DNA of 64,000 bases, from assembly GCF_033170385.1 (NCBI RefSeq), contig NZ_CP126170.1, forward strand, positions 1,698,001 through 1,762,000, read 5' to 3'. The DNA comes from Xanthomonas rydalmerensis (GTDB lineage Bacteria; Pseudomonadota; Gammaproteobacteria; Xanthomonadales; Xanthomonadaceae). The notes under the pieces were generated by a model that had not been told where the DNA came from, ran no database searches, and was given only the letters and a program-made list of their open reading frames with translations. Shown in pieces: positions 1 to 8,666 of this stretch. Both the position numbers and the translations under genes were made by a program. Positions within the stretch are counted from its first letter, which is position 1; the number at the start of each line of letters is the position of its first letter.

Positions 1-130
1 GCAGTGCGTGCAGGTCGCTGCCAAGGGGTGGCAATAGCCTGACGCTCCAGCGCGTGCCCATGCTGCTGCCGTGCAGCGTGGCGATGCCGGCGCTGGAGCG
101 CGATGCGGTGGGTGAAGCAGGGTGGTTCAC
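1..130 (-). CDS. apbE: Partial FAD:protein FMN transferase-like protein (N-terminus only)
   Basis: The minus strand is open from a GTG at 130 to the left edge, and the gene continues outside the window. The translation contains HGSSMGTRWSVRL around residue 20, which resembles the N-terminal motif of ApbE flavin transferases (typically hG..MGT.WsV). ApbE attaches FMN covalently to threonines of periplasmic-side flavoproteins. The gene follows the PiuC gene on the same strand, and apbE-like genes often accompany PepSY/iron-uptake genes, which fits this position. Only about 43 codons are visible, so the family call rests on one motif. The start is uncertain: the frame stays open further upstream, and the ATG at 61 is inside the motif and too late. 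Confidence 0.55.
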   Translation of the reverse strand, partial: MNHPASPTASRSSAGIATLHGSSMGTRWSVRLLPPLGSDLHAL

Positions 131-230
131 GCGTCGACTGGGCGCGGCGTTACCACGCCAGGGCGGATGCGTGCGGTGCTACGCGGCCGTGCGTGGGCCG
201 AGTGCTCGGCGCTTTGGTCGCCGAGTCGGT

Positions 231-923
231 TCATGTCTCCGACCAGTCGCGCAGCAGGTTGTGGTAGACGTTGGTCAGGCGCAGCAACGCCGCTGCGTCG
301 GCACCGCTGGCGGTCAGCGCCTGGATCGCGGTGTCCAGGTCGAGCAGCGTCTGCCGCCGGCCGGCGTCGCGCACCAGGCTCTGCACCCAGAAGAACGAGG
401 CCAGCCGCGCGCCACGGGTCACCGGCGCCACCCGGTGCAGGCTGCTGGACGGATACAGGATCAGATCGCCCGCGGGCAGCTTGACCTCGTGCTCGCCGTA
501 GGTGTCGTGGATCAGCAGTTCGCCGCCGTCGTACTCCTCCGGCGCACTCAGGAACAGGGTGCAGGACAGATCGCTGCGCACGGTCAGCGCCGGCTGTGCG
601 GCGCTGGCCGCCTGGGTCATCACCGCGCCGTCGACGTGCAGGCCATAACTGCCGCCGCCGGCGTAGCGGTTGAAGCGCGGCGGGATGGTGCGCAGCGGCA
701 GCGCCGCGGCGAAGTACAGCGGGCTGCGCGCTAGGGCGCTCAGCACCGCCTGGCCGAGTTCCTGCTTCAGTGGCGACGCGTCGGCCAGCTGCAGGTTGCG
801 CTTGACCTGCGCGCCCTGCACGCCGACGGTTTCGCGGCCGTCCACCCAGTCGGCGGACTGCAGTGCCTGGCGGAACCGCGCGACCTCATCGGCCGTGAGG
901 ATGTCGGGAATGTGCAACAGCAT
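231..923 (-). CDS. piuC: PKHD-type Fe(II)/2-oxoglutarate hydroxylase (PiuC/YbiX family)
   Basis: This 230-aa protein has the length of E. coli YbiX and Pseudomonas PiuC (about 226 aa). The Fe(II)-binding facial triad is visible as H96-x-D98 (GLHVDGA) and H163 (SLHRVAP), and R173 in GARLASFFW fits the 2-oxoglutarate-binding arginine. These enzymes belong to the prolyl-4-hydroxylase-like dioxygenases. They are regularly encoded next to catecholate siderophore receptors, and their substrate is still poorly defined. The gene lies 63 bp downstream of such a receptor on the same strand, so the two probably share iron-regulated transcription. I chose the ATG giving MLLHIPDIL; a longer open frame upstream has a non-homologous Pro-rich prefix. 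Confidence 0.9.
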   Translation of the reverse strand: MLLHIPDILTADEVARFRQALQSADWVDGRETVGVQGAQVKRNLQLADASPLKQELGQAVLSALARSPLYFAAALPLRTIPPRFNRYAGGGSYGLHVDGAVMTQAASAAQPALTVRSDLSCTLFLSAPEEYDGGELLIHDTYGEHEVKLPAGDLILYPSSSLHRVAPVTRGARLASFFWVQSLVRDAGRRQTLLDLDTAIQALTASGADAAALLRLTNVYHNLLRDWSET

Positions 924-986
924 CGGGCGCTCCGGCGGTGGACGCCCAGGATAGGGCGTCCACCGCACGTTGGCAGGCTCGGTCGG

Positions 987-3281
987 TCAGAACCGGACCT
1001 CGGCGGTCAGCAGCACCGAGCGCGGCGCGCCGGGCGTGTAGCGGAAGCCGCTCTTGTTGATCGCGGCCACGTAGTCCTTGTCGAACAGGTTGTAGGCGTT
1101 CAGGCGCAGTGCCACGTGGTCGTTAACCGGGTAGCTCAGCACCGCATCCCACACCGTGTACGACTTCACGAACGCCGGCGTGCCGACCGCGCTGTCGCGG
1201 CCGCGCTGCATCTGCCCCGAATAGCGCACGCCACCGCCGACGGTCAGCCCGAACGGCAGGGTATAGGTGCTCCAGGCGGTGAACGCGCTGTCCGGCGTGT
1301 AGGCCAGGTCCTGGCTGCCGTCTTGCGAGACCGTCGTGCCTTGCCGCACCCGAGCATCCAGCTTGGTGTAGCCGCTGGACAGCGACCAGCGCTCGGTCAG
1401 CTTGCCGACCGCCGACAGTTCGATGCCTTGCACGCGCTTGGCGCCGCTCTGGTAGTACAGCCCGTCGCTGCCCTGCACGATCTCGTTGTTCACGTCGGTG
1501 CGGAACAGCGCGAGCGTCGCGAACAGCGCATCGTCGAGGAAGTTCCACTTGGTGCCCACCTCCGCGGTCTTGGCCTTCTGCGGGTCGAAGCGCGGATTGT
1601 TGGCGTTGTTGGCCGAACTGCTCAGTTCCAGCGTGCTGCCGCCGGGCGGCTGCTGCGAGGTGGCGAAATTCGCGTACACGCTCACGTCCTCGTTGGCCTT
1701 GTAGACCGCACCGAGTTTCCAGCTGAACAGCGTGTCGGCGATATCGGTGTCCAGGCCGACTACGGTGGTGCAGGGCGCGGCGGTGGAGGTGGCGGAGTCG
1801 CACACCAGGCTGTCGAAGTCGGTCTTGTAGCGGTCCGCACGCACGCCGGCGGTGACCAGGAAGCTGTCGCCGAACTTCAGCGTGTCGAAGGCATAGGCCG
1901 AGTAGGTGGTGGTGGTGCCATGGCTGCGCGCGCCGTTGCGCGCGGTGCGCAGCGGCGTGGTGTTCCAGTCCGGCGCGTACAGGTTGGCCGGATTGGCCGC
2001 CAGCCAGGCCGCGCGGTCGACGATGTTGTGGCCCCAGCTGCGCAGTTCCTCGCGCGACGCTTCCACGCCGGTGCTGAGGTTGTGCCGCACCGCGCCGGTG
2101 GCGAAGTCCACACGTAGATTCAATTGATCGGCGAGGGTGGTGTACTGCTGGTCCTTGAAGGTCGGCAGGCTGCGCAGCACCGTCCAGGTCGACGGATCCG
2201 CCGGATTCGGCGTGCGCAGGTTGGCGGCATTGGGCATGAACGCGAACAGCAGGTAGTCCTGGTCGTTGCGGCCCCAGCGTGCGGTATTGGTCAGCTTGAC
2301 CGTGTCGGACATGTCGTGCTCGATGCGGAAGGTCGCCATCTTCGCGGTCACGTCGTCGTGGTCGTCGCGGGTGCCGTAGAAATTGGCGCTGTCCACGCGC
2401 GCGGCGCCACCGAGCCACGGCCGCGCGGGATCGGGCGAGCTGTAGCCAGGCAGACCGATGGTCGGCACCCCGCCATCCGGCACGTTGTCCTGCTTCACGT
2501 ACAGCAGGTCGAGCAGGTAACGCGTGTCGGTGCCCAGGCCGAACGCCAGCGACGAGGCCAGGCCCCAGCGCTTGTTGGCGACATGGTCGCGGCCGATGGC
2601 GTCGCTGTCCTGGCCCATCACGTTCACCCGCAGCGCGCTGCTGGCGCCCAGGTGCTGGTTCCAGTCCGCGGTCGCGCGGCGCTGGCCATGGTCGCCGCCG
2701 GACAGGGTGCCGCTGCTGGCATCCTCCAGGTGCGCCTGCTTGCTCACCAGATTGATCGCGCCGGTCGGCGCGCTGCGGCCGTTGTCGGTGCCGGCCGGGC
2801 CCTTCTCGACCTCGATCTGCTCGATGTTGAACACGTCGCGCGAGATCGAGCCGAGGTCGCGCAGCCCGTCGACGAAGATGCTGCTGGAGCTGTCGAAGCC
2901 GCGCATGTATAGCGCATCGCCGGTGCTGGTGTTGCCGTTCTCGCCGACATAGAACGTGCCCACGCCCGGGCTGTTGCGCAGCGCTTCGGTGAGGGTGGTG
3001 GCGCCCTGCTCGTTGAACAGGTCCTTGCCGATGATGTTGAGGGTCTGCGGAGTGTCGATCAGCGGCTGCGTGAACTTCGGCGAATCCGGCGTTTCCACCA
3101 GGTAGCGCTTGGCGCGCTGGGCCTGCACGTCGACCTTGTCCAGGGTGGTCGGCTGGTCCGCCGCCGCCGCGTGCGCGGAGGAGAGCAGGCTCAGCCCACC
3201 GAGCAACATGGCCGTGGTGAGGGTCGGTGCGGCGGCCTGGCGGGTGACGGGGTGCTTGCGGCGCTTGATCGGAGAGGTCAT
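987..3281 (-). CDS. TonB-dependent siderophore receptor (Fiu/PiuA-like)
   Basis: This 764-aa outer-membrane receptor has an N-terminal signal region with a hydrophobic core (TTAMLLGGLSLLSSAHAAAA). A TonB-box-like segment near LDKVDVQAQ follows, then a plug domain (PQTLNIIGKDLFNEQGA; RGFDSSSSIFVDGLRD; GPAGTDNGRSAPTGAINLVSK), and a long beta-barrel ending in the outer-membrane C-terminal phenylalanine (LLTAEVRF). The plug motifs and the PiuC neighbour suggest uptake of monomeric catechol or similar ferric siderophores, as for E. coli Fiu; the ligand is inferred. The ATG at 3281 was chosen because MTSPIKRRK provides a positively charged n-region; an upstream in-frame start adds 15 residues with no signal character. 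A Fur-box match lies 150 bp upstream. Confidence 0.92.
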   Translation of the reverse strand: MTSPIKRRKHPVTRQAAAPTLTTAMLLGGLSLLSSAHAAAADQPTTLDKVDVQAQRAKRYLVETPDSPKFTQPLIDTPQTLNIIGKDLFNEQGATTLTEALRNSPGVGTFYVGENGNTSTGDALYMRGFDSSSSIFVDGLRDLGSISRDVFNIEQIEVEKGPAGTDNGRSAPTGAINLVSKQAHLEDASSGTLSGGDHGQRRATADWNQHLGASSALRVNVMGQDSDAIGRDHVANKRWGLASSLAFGLGTDTRYLLDLLYVKQDNVPDGGVPTIGLPGYSSPDPARPWLGGAARVDSANFYGTRDDHDDVTAKMATFRIEHDMSDTVKLTNTARWGRNDQDYLLFAFMPNAANLRTPNPADPSTWTVLRSLPTFKDQQYTTLADQLNLRVDFATGAVRHNLSTGVEASREELRSWGHNIVDRAAWLAANPANLYAPDWNTTPLRTARNGARSHGTTTTYSAYAFDTLKFGDSFLVTAGVRADRYKTDFDSLVCDSATSTAAPCTTVVGLDTDIADTLFSWKLGAVYKANEDVSVYANFATSQQPPGGSTLELSSSANNANNPRFDPQKAKTAEVGTKWNFLDDALFATLALFRTDVNNEIVQGSDGLYYQSGAKRVQGIELSAVGKLTERWSLSSGYTKLDARVRQGTTVSQDGSQDLAYTPDSAFTAWSTYTLPFGLTVGGGVRYSGQMQRGRDSAVGTPAFVKSYTVWDAVLSYPVNDHVALRLNAYNLFDKDYVAAINKSGFRYTPGAPRSVLLTAEVRF

Positions 3282-3842
3282 GGGCGGTTCGATTTGCAGA
3301 ATGGATGACGACCCGGCCGCGGACACCGGCCGTCCCTCATCAGGAGCGGGCGCGGCGCCGTGGTCGGGCGGCAGTGCGAAAGGGTGTCTGCCGCGAGTGC
3401 GATGCGGGCAGTGCGTTCATTTTCCATGCAAATGCGAATTGTTTGCAATATCTTTGTCGTTTTTTCGGGCCAGCGATGTCACCGTTGCCTAGCGCTGGGT
3501 GCCCGAAAGGGGGGGGGCCGCTGTCCAGTCGGTTCGACGGCTACCGGGGTTGGGTTGCTGCGGCAGATGGACGCGCTGCCCGAAAGGGTGAGGCCAGGGA
3601 TGATGTCGTGGCCACGCCCGCCCTACGCTCGATAGCGGAGGCGGGAAAGTGCGAGCGCCGCGGGATAGCGCGTCACCGCGCGACGGTCGGCGACACCGCC
3701 GGCGTCAGAGAACGCAGGCGTGTCGGGGAGAAACCCGTGGCGGCGGCGCAGGGTGGGCGGAAGATGTAGGCATGAGGCGGCCTTGGAATGCGACATCGGG
3801 TCGATCACAGCGACCCAGGCGCGGTCTCAAGTCGAGAAAGCG
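3282..3842. other. Intergenic region without a recognisable gene
   Basis: About 560 bp between the receptor and the propeller-like gene. It holds the Fur-box match at 3431-3449 and a run of nine G residues at 3509-3517. Short open frames are present, but none has a ribosome-binding site or recognisable protein features. I see no tRNA-like cloverleaf. Confidence 0.5.
3431..3449 (-). promoter_or_regulatory. Putative Fur box upstream of the TonB receptor
   Basis: The 19-bp sequence AATGCGAATTGTTTGCAAT is an imperfect 9-1-9 inverted repeat. It closely follows the Fur consensus style AATGAGAAT-N-ATTCTCATT (half sites AATGCGAAT and, on the other strand, ATTGCAAAC). It is the only AT-rich patch in a G+C-rich intergenic region and lies about 150 bp upstream of the receptor start. 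Iron-dependent repression of the receptor-piuC-apbE group is inferred. Confidence 0.6.
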
Positions 3843-4898
3843 CTAATCGAGTTTCCCCTCAGACCAGCAGATCTCCCACGTGTTCGGATCGCCGGATCCG
3901 CTGCATCCATAGCGGATTGAAATCGTGGGCAGGATCCCGTCCAGGCTGCCGTAAATGTTGGTCAGAAAGCCGGGTTCGACCTCCACCGGCTTGATGTGCG
4001 CGCTGTCCAACACCTTGGTCCAGGTGCCGGTAAACGCGTCCTCTCCTTCCGCGCGATAAACGCAGACGCCTTTTGCCGTACCCCACTCGGGATAGGCGGG
4101 GCCGTAGCTGGAGTCCAGATGGGCCTCGCAGACGCTTGCCATGTAATAAAAATAGTGTCCGTTGTAGGACCCTGGCGCAAAGCCAAGCGCGGGCTTGGCA
4201 TGCGATATGCCGCTTTGTCCATTCAAGGTGAGGCCTTTCTGGCTGAGCTTTCGCTTCTCGCCGAAGTTGATTGCGTCCGGCGACTCCCGGTAGAAATAAG
4301 TGATGTCGCCGTTGCCATCCACATAGGTGTAGATGGTTCTGATGCCGGCTGCGCCGTCCGCGCTCCAGGCAACGGATTGTCCTGTGCCATAGGTGCCGGG
4401 GTCGCCGTCATGGATCACGGGTGCGTCGTGCTTTTTCCAGTTGATTCCATCGTTCGAAAACGCCACGGCGATGCGATTGTCGATGCCGTTGCTGCCAGGC
4501 CGCTCCGTGGTGTAGTACATCACGTAGCTGTAGTCCTGGCCCTGGTAATTCCACCGTCCACGGGTCACCGTGGGGTCGCAGGTGTGGACGCCCTCCCAGG
4601 TAAGCGGGCGTGCGCCGCGCAAGAACTGATTGGCTTGAAGGACGATCACGGGAGCGCTCCAACTGCCCGTTCCCGTGCGCTCGCGGTATTTGACGACATC
4701 GTGGCCATTCAGATGGCCGCACCACCAAACCTTTTCCTTTCCATCCAGATCGATGAGCGAGCTGGGGGAGTAGTCCCATCCGGGCTGGTCGAACAGCAGC
4801 TCGCCTTCGGAAAAAGCGGCGGCGTACGCCACTGGGTGAGCGGCCGCAAGCAACAGGCCCATGGAAAGCAGAAGAGGGGTGCGCATTCGCTGGACCAT
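3843..4898 (-). CDS. Secreted protein of unknown function, probable beta-propeller (GH43/GH32-like fold)
   Basis: A 351-aa protein with a clear signal peptide (RTPLLLSMGLLLAAAHPVAYAAA). The mature part is rich in Trp, Tyr and Gly and shows recurring blade-like segments such as CDPTVTRGRWNY, IAVAFSNDGINWKKH and TYVDGNGDITYFY. These resemble the Asp-containing and SxDGxxW strands of five-bladed glycosidase propellers (GH43, GH32, GH130). I cannot assign a catalytic triad or substrate, so it could also be a non-enzymatic sugar-binding propeller. Base composition is visibly lower in G+C than both neighbours, and it stands alone between unrelated genes, which suggests acquisition by transfer. An alternative start lies four codons downstream (4886). 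Neither start has a good Shine-Dalgarno sequence. Confidence 0.5.
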   Translation of the reverse strand: MVQRMRTPLLLSMGLLLAAAHPVAYAAAFSEGELLFDQPGWDYSPSSLIDLDGKEKVWWCGHLNGHDVVKYRERTGTGSWSAPVIVLQANQFLRGARPLTWEGVHTCDPTVTRGRWNYQGQDYSYVMYYTTERPGSNGIDNRIAVAFSNDGINWKKHDAPVIHDGDPGTYGTGQSVAWSADGAAGIRTIYTYVDGNGDITYFYRESPDAINFGEKRKLSQKGLTLNGQSGISHAKPALGFAPGSYNGHYFYYMASVCEAHLDSSYGPAYPEWGTAKGVCVYRAEGEDAFTGTWTKVLDSAHIKPVEVEPGFLTNIYGSLDGILPTISIRYGCSGSGDPNTWEICWSEGKLD

Positions 4899-5112
4899 CG
4901 CTGAATTTGAATCAGTATAGGTGATTCGCCGCACGCGAAGCTGGCGAACTATCCATGCGATACGCGAATCTCTCGCGATTGTCGTGCTTCGAGACGTCGC
5001 GAAACAAGCGCATGACGGGCGCGCATGCGCTTATGGTGGGGACGAGCGAATAAATCGCCCGTCCCTCTGCTGCTGGATCATGGTGCCGTGATGCGTGCAG
5101 CGTCGAGCGGAC

Positions 5113-6609
5113 TCAGGCCGCAGCAGCCTGCGCCACGCGCGGACCTTCGCGCAGCGCACGGCCGATCAGGCCGACCAGTAGGTCCAGCTCTTCGCCGTCC
5201 ATCGCGAAGTGCGGGGTGAAGCGCAGCGAGTTCTCGCCGCCGTGGATCACGTTGACGCCGTGCTGGCGCAGCCACTCTTCGGTGGAACCGGCGCCGTAGC
5301 ACTTGTACTGCGGGGCCAGCGCGCAGGAGAACAGCAGGCCCGTGCCCTGCACCTGGGTGATGGCGCCGCCGAGCTCGGCCTTGAGCTTCTCCAGCTTCTG
5401 CACCGCCTCGGCGCCGCGCTCGCGGATGTTGGCGCGCACTTGCGGGGTCAGTTGCGCCAGGGTCGCGGTGGCCACGTCGAGCGCACGCGGGTTGCTGGTC
5501 ATGGTGTTGCCGTAGGTGCCCTTGCGGTATACCTGCGCCGCATGCTCGGTCACCGCCAGCACCGACAGCGGGTACTGCGCGGCGTTGAGGGCCTTCGAGT
5601 AGGTTTCCAGGTCGGGTGCGTCGAGCTGCTCGAAGCCGGGATAGTCGACCACCGACAGCACGCCGTGCGCACGCAGGCCGGCCTGGATCGAGTCGACCAG
5701 CAGCAGGCTGCCGTGGCTGCGGGTCAGTTCGCGCGCGGCGGCGTAGAACGCCGGCGGCAGCGCGCGGCCGGGGTCGCCTTCGCCCATCACCGGCTCCAGG
5801 AACACTGCCTCGATGAAGCAGCCGTGCTGCTCGGCCTCGGCAAAGGCGCGACGCAGCGCGTCCACGTCGTAGGGCGCGATGGCGATCAGCGCATCGTCGC
5901 CGCGGTAGCTGGCCAGGTGCTGCTGATAGGTCTTGCGACTGGAATCGGAATACATGCCCGGCCGGTCGGTACGGCCGTGGAAGCTGCCCTTGACCACCAG
6001 GCGCTTGATCTTGGCGCCGGCGTGGCGCGCGCCCGGATCGGTCTGCAGCTTGGCGTTGATGTCGACGATGCGCGCGGCCAGGCCCACCGCTTCGGAACCG
6101 GAGTTGAGGCACATGAAGCGGCTGTACGGACAGCCGCCACGGCGGTGGCCGATCTCCGCGCGCAGCGCGCGCTCGAAGCGCAGCTGCGACAGGTTGGGGG
6201 TCATCACGTTCGCCATCACCTGCGGCCGCGCCATCGCCTCCAGCACCGCCTCGGGGGTGTGGCCGAAGCCGAGCATGCCGTAGCCGCCGGCGTCGTACAG
6301 CACCGCGCCCTTCAGCGTGACCACCCATGGGCCGCGCGCGCTCAGCGCCACGTACGGGGTCACCGCGTCGTCGGCGTAGAAATTGACGAAACCGGCCTGC
6401 AGGTGGCAGATCTGCTCGGCTTCGTCGAGGTCGAGCAGGTCGGCGAACTCGGTGGCGATGCGTGCATGTTCCGCACCCGCCGCCTCGATCGCCGCGCGCA
6501 ACGCGGGGTGCGAGGCGGCCAGGCGCTCGATGCTGGCGTCATCCAGGCCGTGGGTCAGGCGGTCGCCGGCGTGGGCACGGAGCGGGGCGAGGGGGCCGAG
6601 TACGGTCAT
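5113..6609 (-). CDS. PLP-dependent class-III aminotransferase (possibly lysine 6-aminotransferase-like)
   Basis: A 498-aa fold-type I aminotransferase. Visible landmarks are the phosphate-binding LNSGSEA (about residues 168-174), SFHGRTDRPGMYS after the cofactor ring region, D306 in LLLVDSIQAG (the Asp that contacts the pyridine nitrogen) and K339 in YSKALNAAQYPLS as the likely Schiff-base lysine. The usual class-III signature DE.Q.G.GR.G is altered to DSIQAGLRAHG, so substrate prediction from the family is unsafe. The divergent Lrp gene points to an amino acid substrate; lysine or another omega-amino acid is a reasonable guess only. The ATG at 6609 is preceded by AGGAG at a suitable distance. 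The N-terminal 100 residues are longer than in typical ornithine or GABA aminotransferases. Confidence 0.75.
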   Translation of the reverse strand: MTVLGPLAPLRAHAGDRLTHGLDDASIERLAASHPALRAAIEAAGAEHARIATEFADLLDLDEAEQICHLQAGFVNFYADDAVTPYVALSARGPWVVTLKGAVLYDAGGYGMLGFGHTPEAVLEAMARPQVMANVMTPNLSQLRFERALRAEIGHRRGGCPYSRFMCLNSGSEAVGLAARIVDINAKLQTDPGARHAGAKIKRLVVKGSFHGRTDRPGMYSDSSRKTYQQHLASYRGDDALIAIAPYDVDALRRAFAEAEQHGCFIEAVFLEPVMGEGDPGRALPPAFYAAARELTRSHGSLLLVDSIQAGLRAHGVLSVVDYPGFEQLDAPDLETYSKALNAAQYPLSVLAVTEHAAQVYRKGTYGNTMTSNPRALDVATATLAQLTPQVRANIRERGAEAVQKLEKLKAELGGAITQVQGTGLLFSCALAPQYKCYGAGSTEEWLRQHGVNVIHGGENSLRFTPHFAMDGEELDLLVGLIGRALREGPRVAQAAAA

Positions 6610-6638
6610 GAGGGATCTCCTGAAGGCGGGCTGTCTGG

Positions 6639-6673
6639 CGACGATCCTATCTATTATCAGGACAGGATCGTCG
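6639..6673. promoter_or_regulatory. Inverted repeat in the aminotransferase-Lrp intergenic region
   Basis: CGACGATCCT (6639-6648) and AGGATCGTCG (6664-6673) form a perfect 10-bp inverted repeat around an AT-rich centre (atctattatcaggac). It lies about 30 bp upstream of the aminotransferase start. It is a plausible binding site for the divergently encoded Lrp protein and may overlap the aminotransferase promoter. Confidence 0.5.
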
Positions 6674-6708
6674 AATGGCAGCGTGAATCCGTGCAGGAAT
6701 TGACGCAA

Positions 6709-6727
6709 TTTCGTCGATTCGACGAAA
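6709..6727. promoter_or_regulatory. Perfect palindrome just upstream of lrp, probable autoregulatory operator
   Basis: TTTCGTCG-ATT-CGACGAAA is a perfect 8-bp inverted repeat with a 3-bp spacer, ending 10 bp before the lrp ATG. It is in the style of Lrp/AsnC sites (15-bp palindromes with an AT centre) and shares the core CGTCG/CGACG with the second inverted repeat at 6639-6673. Confidence 0.55.
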
Positions 6728-6737
6728 ATCCCCGGCC

Positions 6738-7169
6738 ATGAAGATCACCGCTTCCGACGACGCCCTGCTGTCGCTGCTGCGCGAGGATGCGCGCGCCTCC
6801 ACCGCCCAGATCGCCCGTCGCCTGGGGGTGTCGCGGACCACCGTGCAGAGCCGGATCGAGCGCCTGGAGCGCGAGGGCGTGATCTGCGGCTACACCGTGC
6901 GCACCCGCGACGACTACGAGCAGGGCCATATCCGTGCACACATCCTGATCACCGTGCTGCCGAAGAAGATGACCTCGGTGGTGAAGGCACTGCGCGAGAT
7001 CGAGGCGGTGCGCGTGCTGCATTCGGTCAGCGGTTCCTTCGACCTAATCGCGCTCGGCGTGGTGCCGGGCGTCAACGACATGGACGAACTGACCGACCGC
7101 ATCGGTGCGCTGGACGGGGTGGAGCGCACGACCTCGTCGATCATTCTGTCCACCAAGTTCGAGCGCTGA
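6738..7169 (+). CDS. Lrp/AsnC family transcriptional regulator
   Basis: A 143-aa protein of standard Lrp length. Residues 1-60 form the winged HTH (DALLSLLREDARASTAQIARRLGVSRTTVQSRIERLEREGVI). The remainder is a RAM/AsnC ligand-binding domain (ITVLPKKMTSVVKALREIEAVRVLHSVSG; GSFDLIALGVV). It is divergent from the aminotransferase, with 128 bp between the starts containing two palindromes. The likely role is amino-acid-responsive control of the aminotransferase and of itself; the effector is unknown. Confidence 0.9.
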   Translation: MKITASDDALLSLLREDARASTAQIARRLGVSRTTVQSRIERLEREGVICGYTVRTRDDYEQGHIRAHILITVLPKKMTSVVKALREIEAVRVLHSVSGSFDLIALGVVPGVNDMDELTDRIGALDGVERTTSSIILSTKFER

Positions 7170-7175
7170 GGGGCC

Positions 7176-7256
7176 GGGATTGGGGATTGGGGATTCGCAA
7201 AGGCAGGAGCGGGTTCCCCGCGCTTGGCCAGTCCCCACTCCCGAATCCCCAATCCC
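7176..7256. repeat. Heptad palindromic element, copy A (lrp-queA intergenic)
   Basis: The left arm 7176-7197 is built of GGGATTG/GGGATTC units. The right arm 7232-7256 is the reverse complement type (TCCCCACTCCCGAATCCCC...). The two are separated by 34 bp. The arms can pair to form a long hairpin. It starts 6 bp after the lrp stop codon and ends 46 bp before the queA start. Confidence 0.85.
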
Positions 7257-7302
7257 AGCGCCGCTACAATGGCCGGCCCCATTCCCGATCTCTCCCGGCG
7301 CC

Positions 7303-8352
7303 GTGAAAAAGTCCGATTTCCACTACGACCTGCCCGAAGAACTGATCGCGCAGGCGCCGCTGGCAGAGCGTTCGGCCAGCCGGCTGCTGCTCGTGCCGCC
7401 GGCGCCGGCGCCCTTCGCCGACCGGCACGTGCGCGATCTGCCGGAGTTGCTGCGTGCCGGCGATCTGCTGATCTTCAACGACACGCGGGTGATTCCGGCG
7501 CGGCTGTTCGGGCAGAAGCGCACCGGCGGGCGGGTCGAGATCCTGATCGAACGGCTGCTCGGCGGCCAGCGCGCGCGGGCGCAACTGGGCGTGAGCAAGT
7601 CGCCCAAGGCCGGTGTGCGCATCGCCCTGGACGCCGGCGGCGAGGCCGAGGTACTGGGCCGCGATGGCGAGTTCTACCAGTTGCAGTTCCATGTGGACGG
7701 CGCGCTGGAGCACTGGCTGCAGCAGGCCGGGCGCTTGCCGTTGCCGCCGTACATCCGCCGCGAGCCGGGCCTGGACGACCGCGAGCGCTACCAGACCGTG
7801 TTCGCGCGCGAGTCCGGCGCAGTCGCCGCGCCGACCGCCGGACTGCATTTCGACGCGCCGCTGCTGCAGGCGCTGCAGGACCGCGGGGTCGAGGTGGGGC
7901 ATGTGACCTTGCACGTGGGCGCCGGCACCTTCCAGCCGGTGCGGGTGGAAGCGCTGGAGCAGCACCAGATGCACCGCGAGTGGCTCAACGTCGGCGCCAG
8001 CCTGGTCGAGCAGGTGCGGCGCACGCGCGCGGCCGGCGGCCGCGTGATCGCCGTGGGGACCACCGTGGTGCGCGCGCTGGAGAGCGCGTCCAAGGATGGC
8101 GAACTGCATCCGTTCGCCGGCGAGACGCAGATCTTCATCCTGCCGGGCTACCGCATCCGCAGCGTCGACGCGATGGTGACCAATTTCCATCTGCCGGAAA
8201 GCACGCTGCTGATGATGGTCTCGGCCTTCGCCGGCCGCGAGCGCATCTTCGCCGCCTATCGCCACGCCATCGCCCAGCGCTATCGCTTCTTCAGCTATGG
8301 CGATGCGATGCTGCTGTGGAGCAGCGAGACGCCGGCAGACCGCGTCGCGTGA
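7303..8352 (+). CDS. queA: S-adenosylmethionine:tRNA ribosyltransferase-isomerase
   Basis: A 349-aa enzyme that transfers and isomerises the ribosyl moiety of SAM to preQ1 in tRNA, forming epoxyqueuosine in the anticodon wobble position. Conserved segments are DFHYDLPEELIAQAP at the N-terminus, LLIFNDTRVIPARLFG, the PTAGLHFD motif and the C-terminal TNFHLPESTLLMMVSAFAGRE. The GTG at 7303 (VKKSDFHYDLP) is the start that fits the family; longer in-frame extensions would run through the repeat element. In many proteobacteria tgt follows directly, but here the next gene is a secreted protease. Confidence 0.96.
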   Translation: MKKSDFHYDLPEELIAQAPLAERSASRLLLVPPAPAPFADRHVRDLPELLRAGDLLIFNDTRVIPARLFGQKRTGGRVEILIERLLGGQRARAQLGVSKSPKAGVRIALDAGGEAEVLGRDGEFYQLQFHVDGALEHWLQQAGRLPLPPYIRREPGLDDRERYQTVFARESGAVAAPTAGLHFDAPLLQALQDRGVEVGHVTLHVGAGTFQPVRVEALEQHQMHREWLNVGASLVEQVRRTRAAGGRVIAVGTTVVRALESASKDGELHPFAGETQIFILPGYRIRSVDAMVTNFHLPESTLLMMVSAFAGRERIFAAYRHAIAQRYRFFSYGDAMLLWSSETPADRVA

Positions 8353-8666
8353 TGCGCCGCGTGCGTGCCCGCACACACGCGGGTGCGGCGGCGCGCGCCT
8401 CGGGTTGCGCACTTCGCGCGTTTGCATGAACGCGTGAGTTGCGTCGTTGCACCGCGACATCGGTGCCCACGCCATATCGCCTTGCCGACGCTGCCGCATC
8501 GATGCGACGAACGTGCGGACTGTGATGCACAGCGCGCAGCGTCTGCCTGAGTAGACGATGCCGCGCACGCGGTAGGGGAGGCGCATGCGCTCCTCGTCCT
8601 TGATGGGTGGAACCCCTGTTCCGGTGCCCCGACGCGCGGGGCATCTCCCAGTCAAAGGATGAGTCC
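8353..8666. other. Intergenic region, no gene seen
   Basis: A 314-bp G+C-rich region between queA and the protease gene. It contains alternating GC-rich inverted stretches (for example GCGTGCCCGCACACACGCGGGTGCG shortly after the queA stop) but no classical terminator with a T-run and no supportable coding frame. Confidence 0.4.

Noticed and set aside
3509..3517. A run of nine G residues as a possible phase-variation tract.
   Set aside because: It lies upstream of the Fur-box match and outside any gene; no support for a switch.
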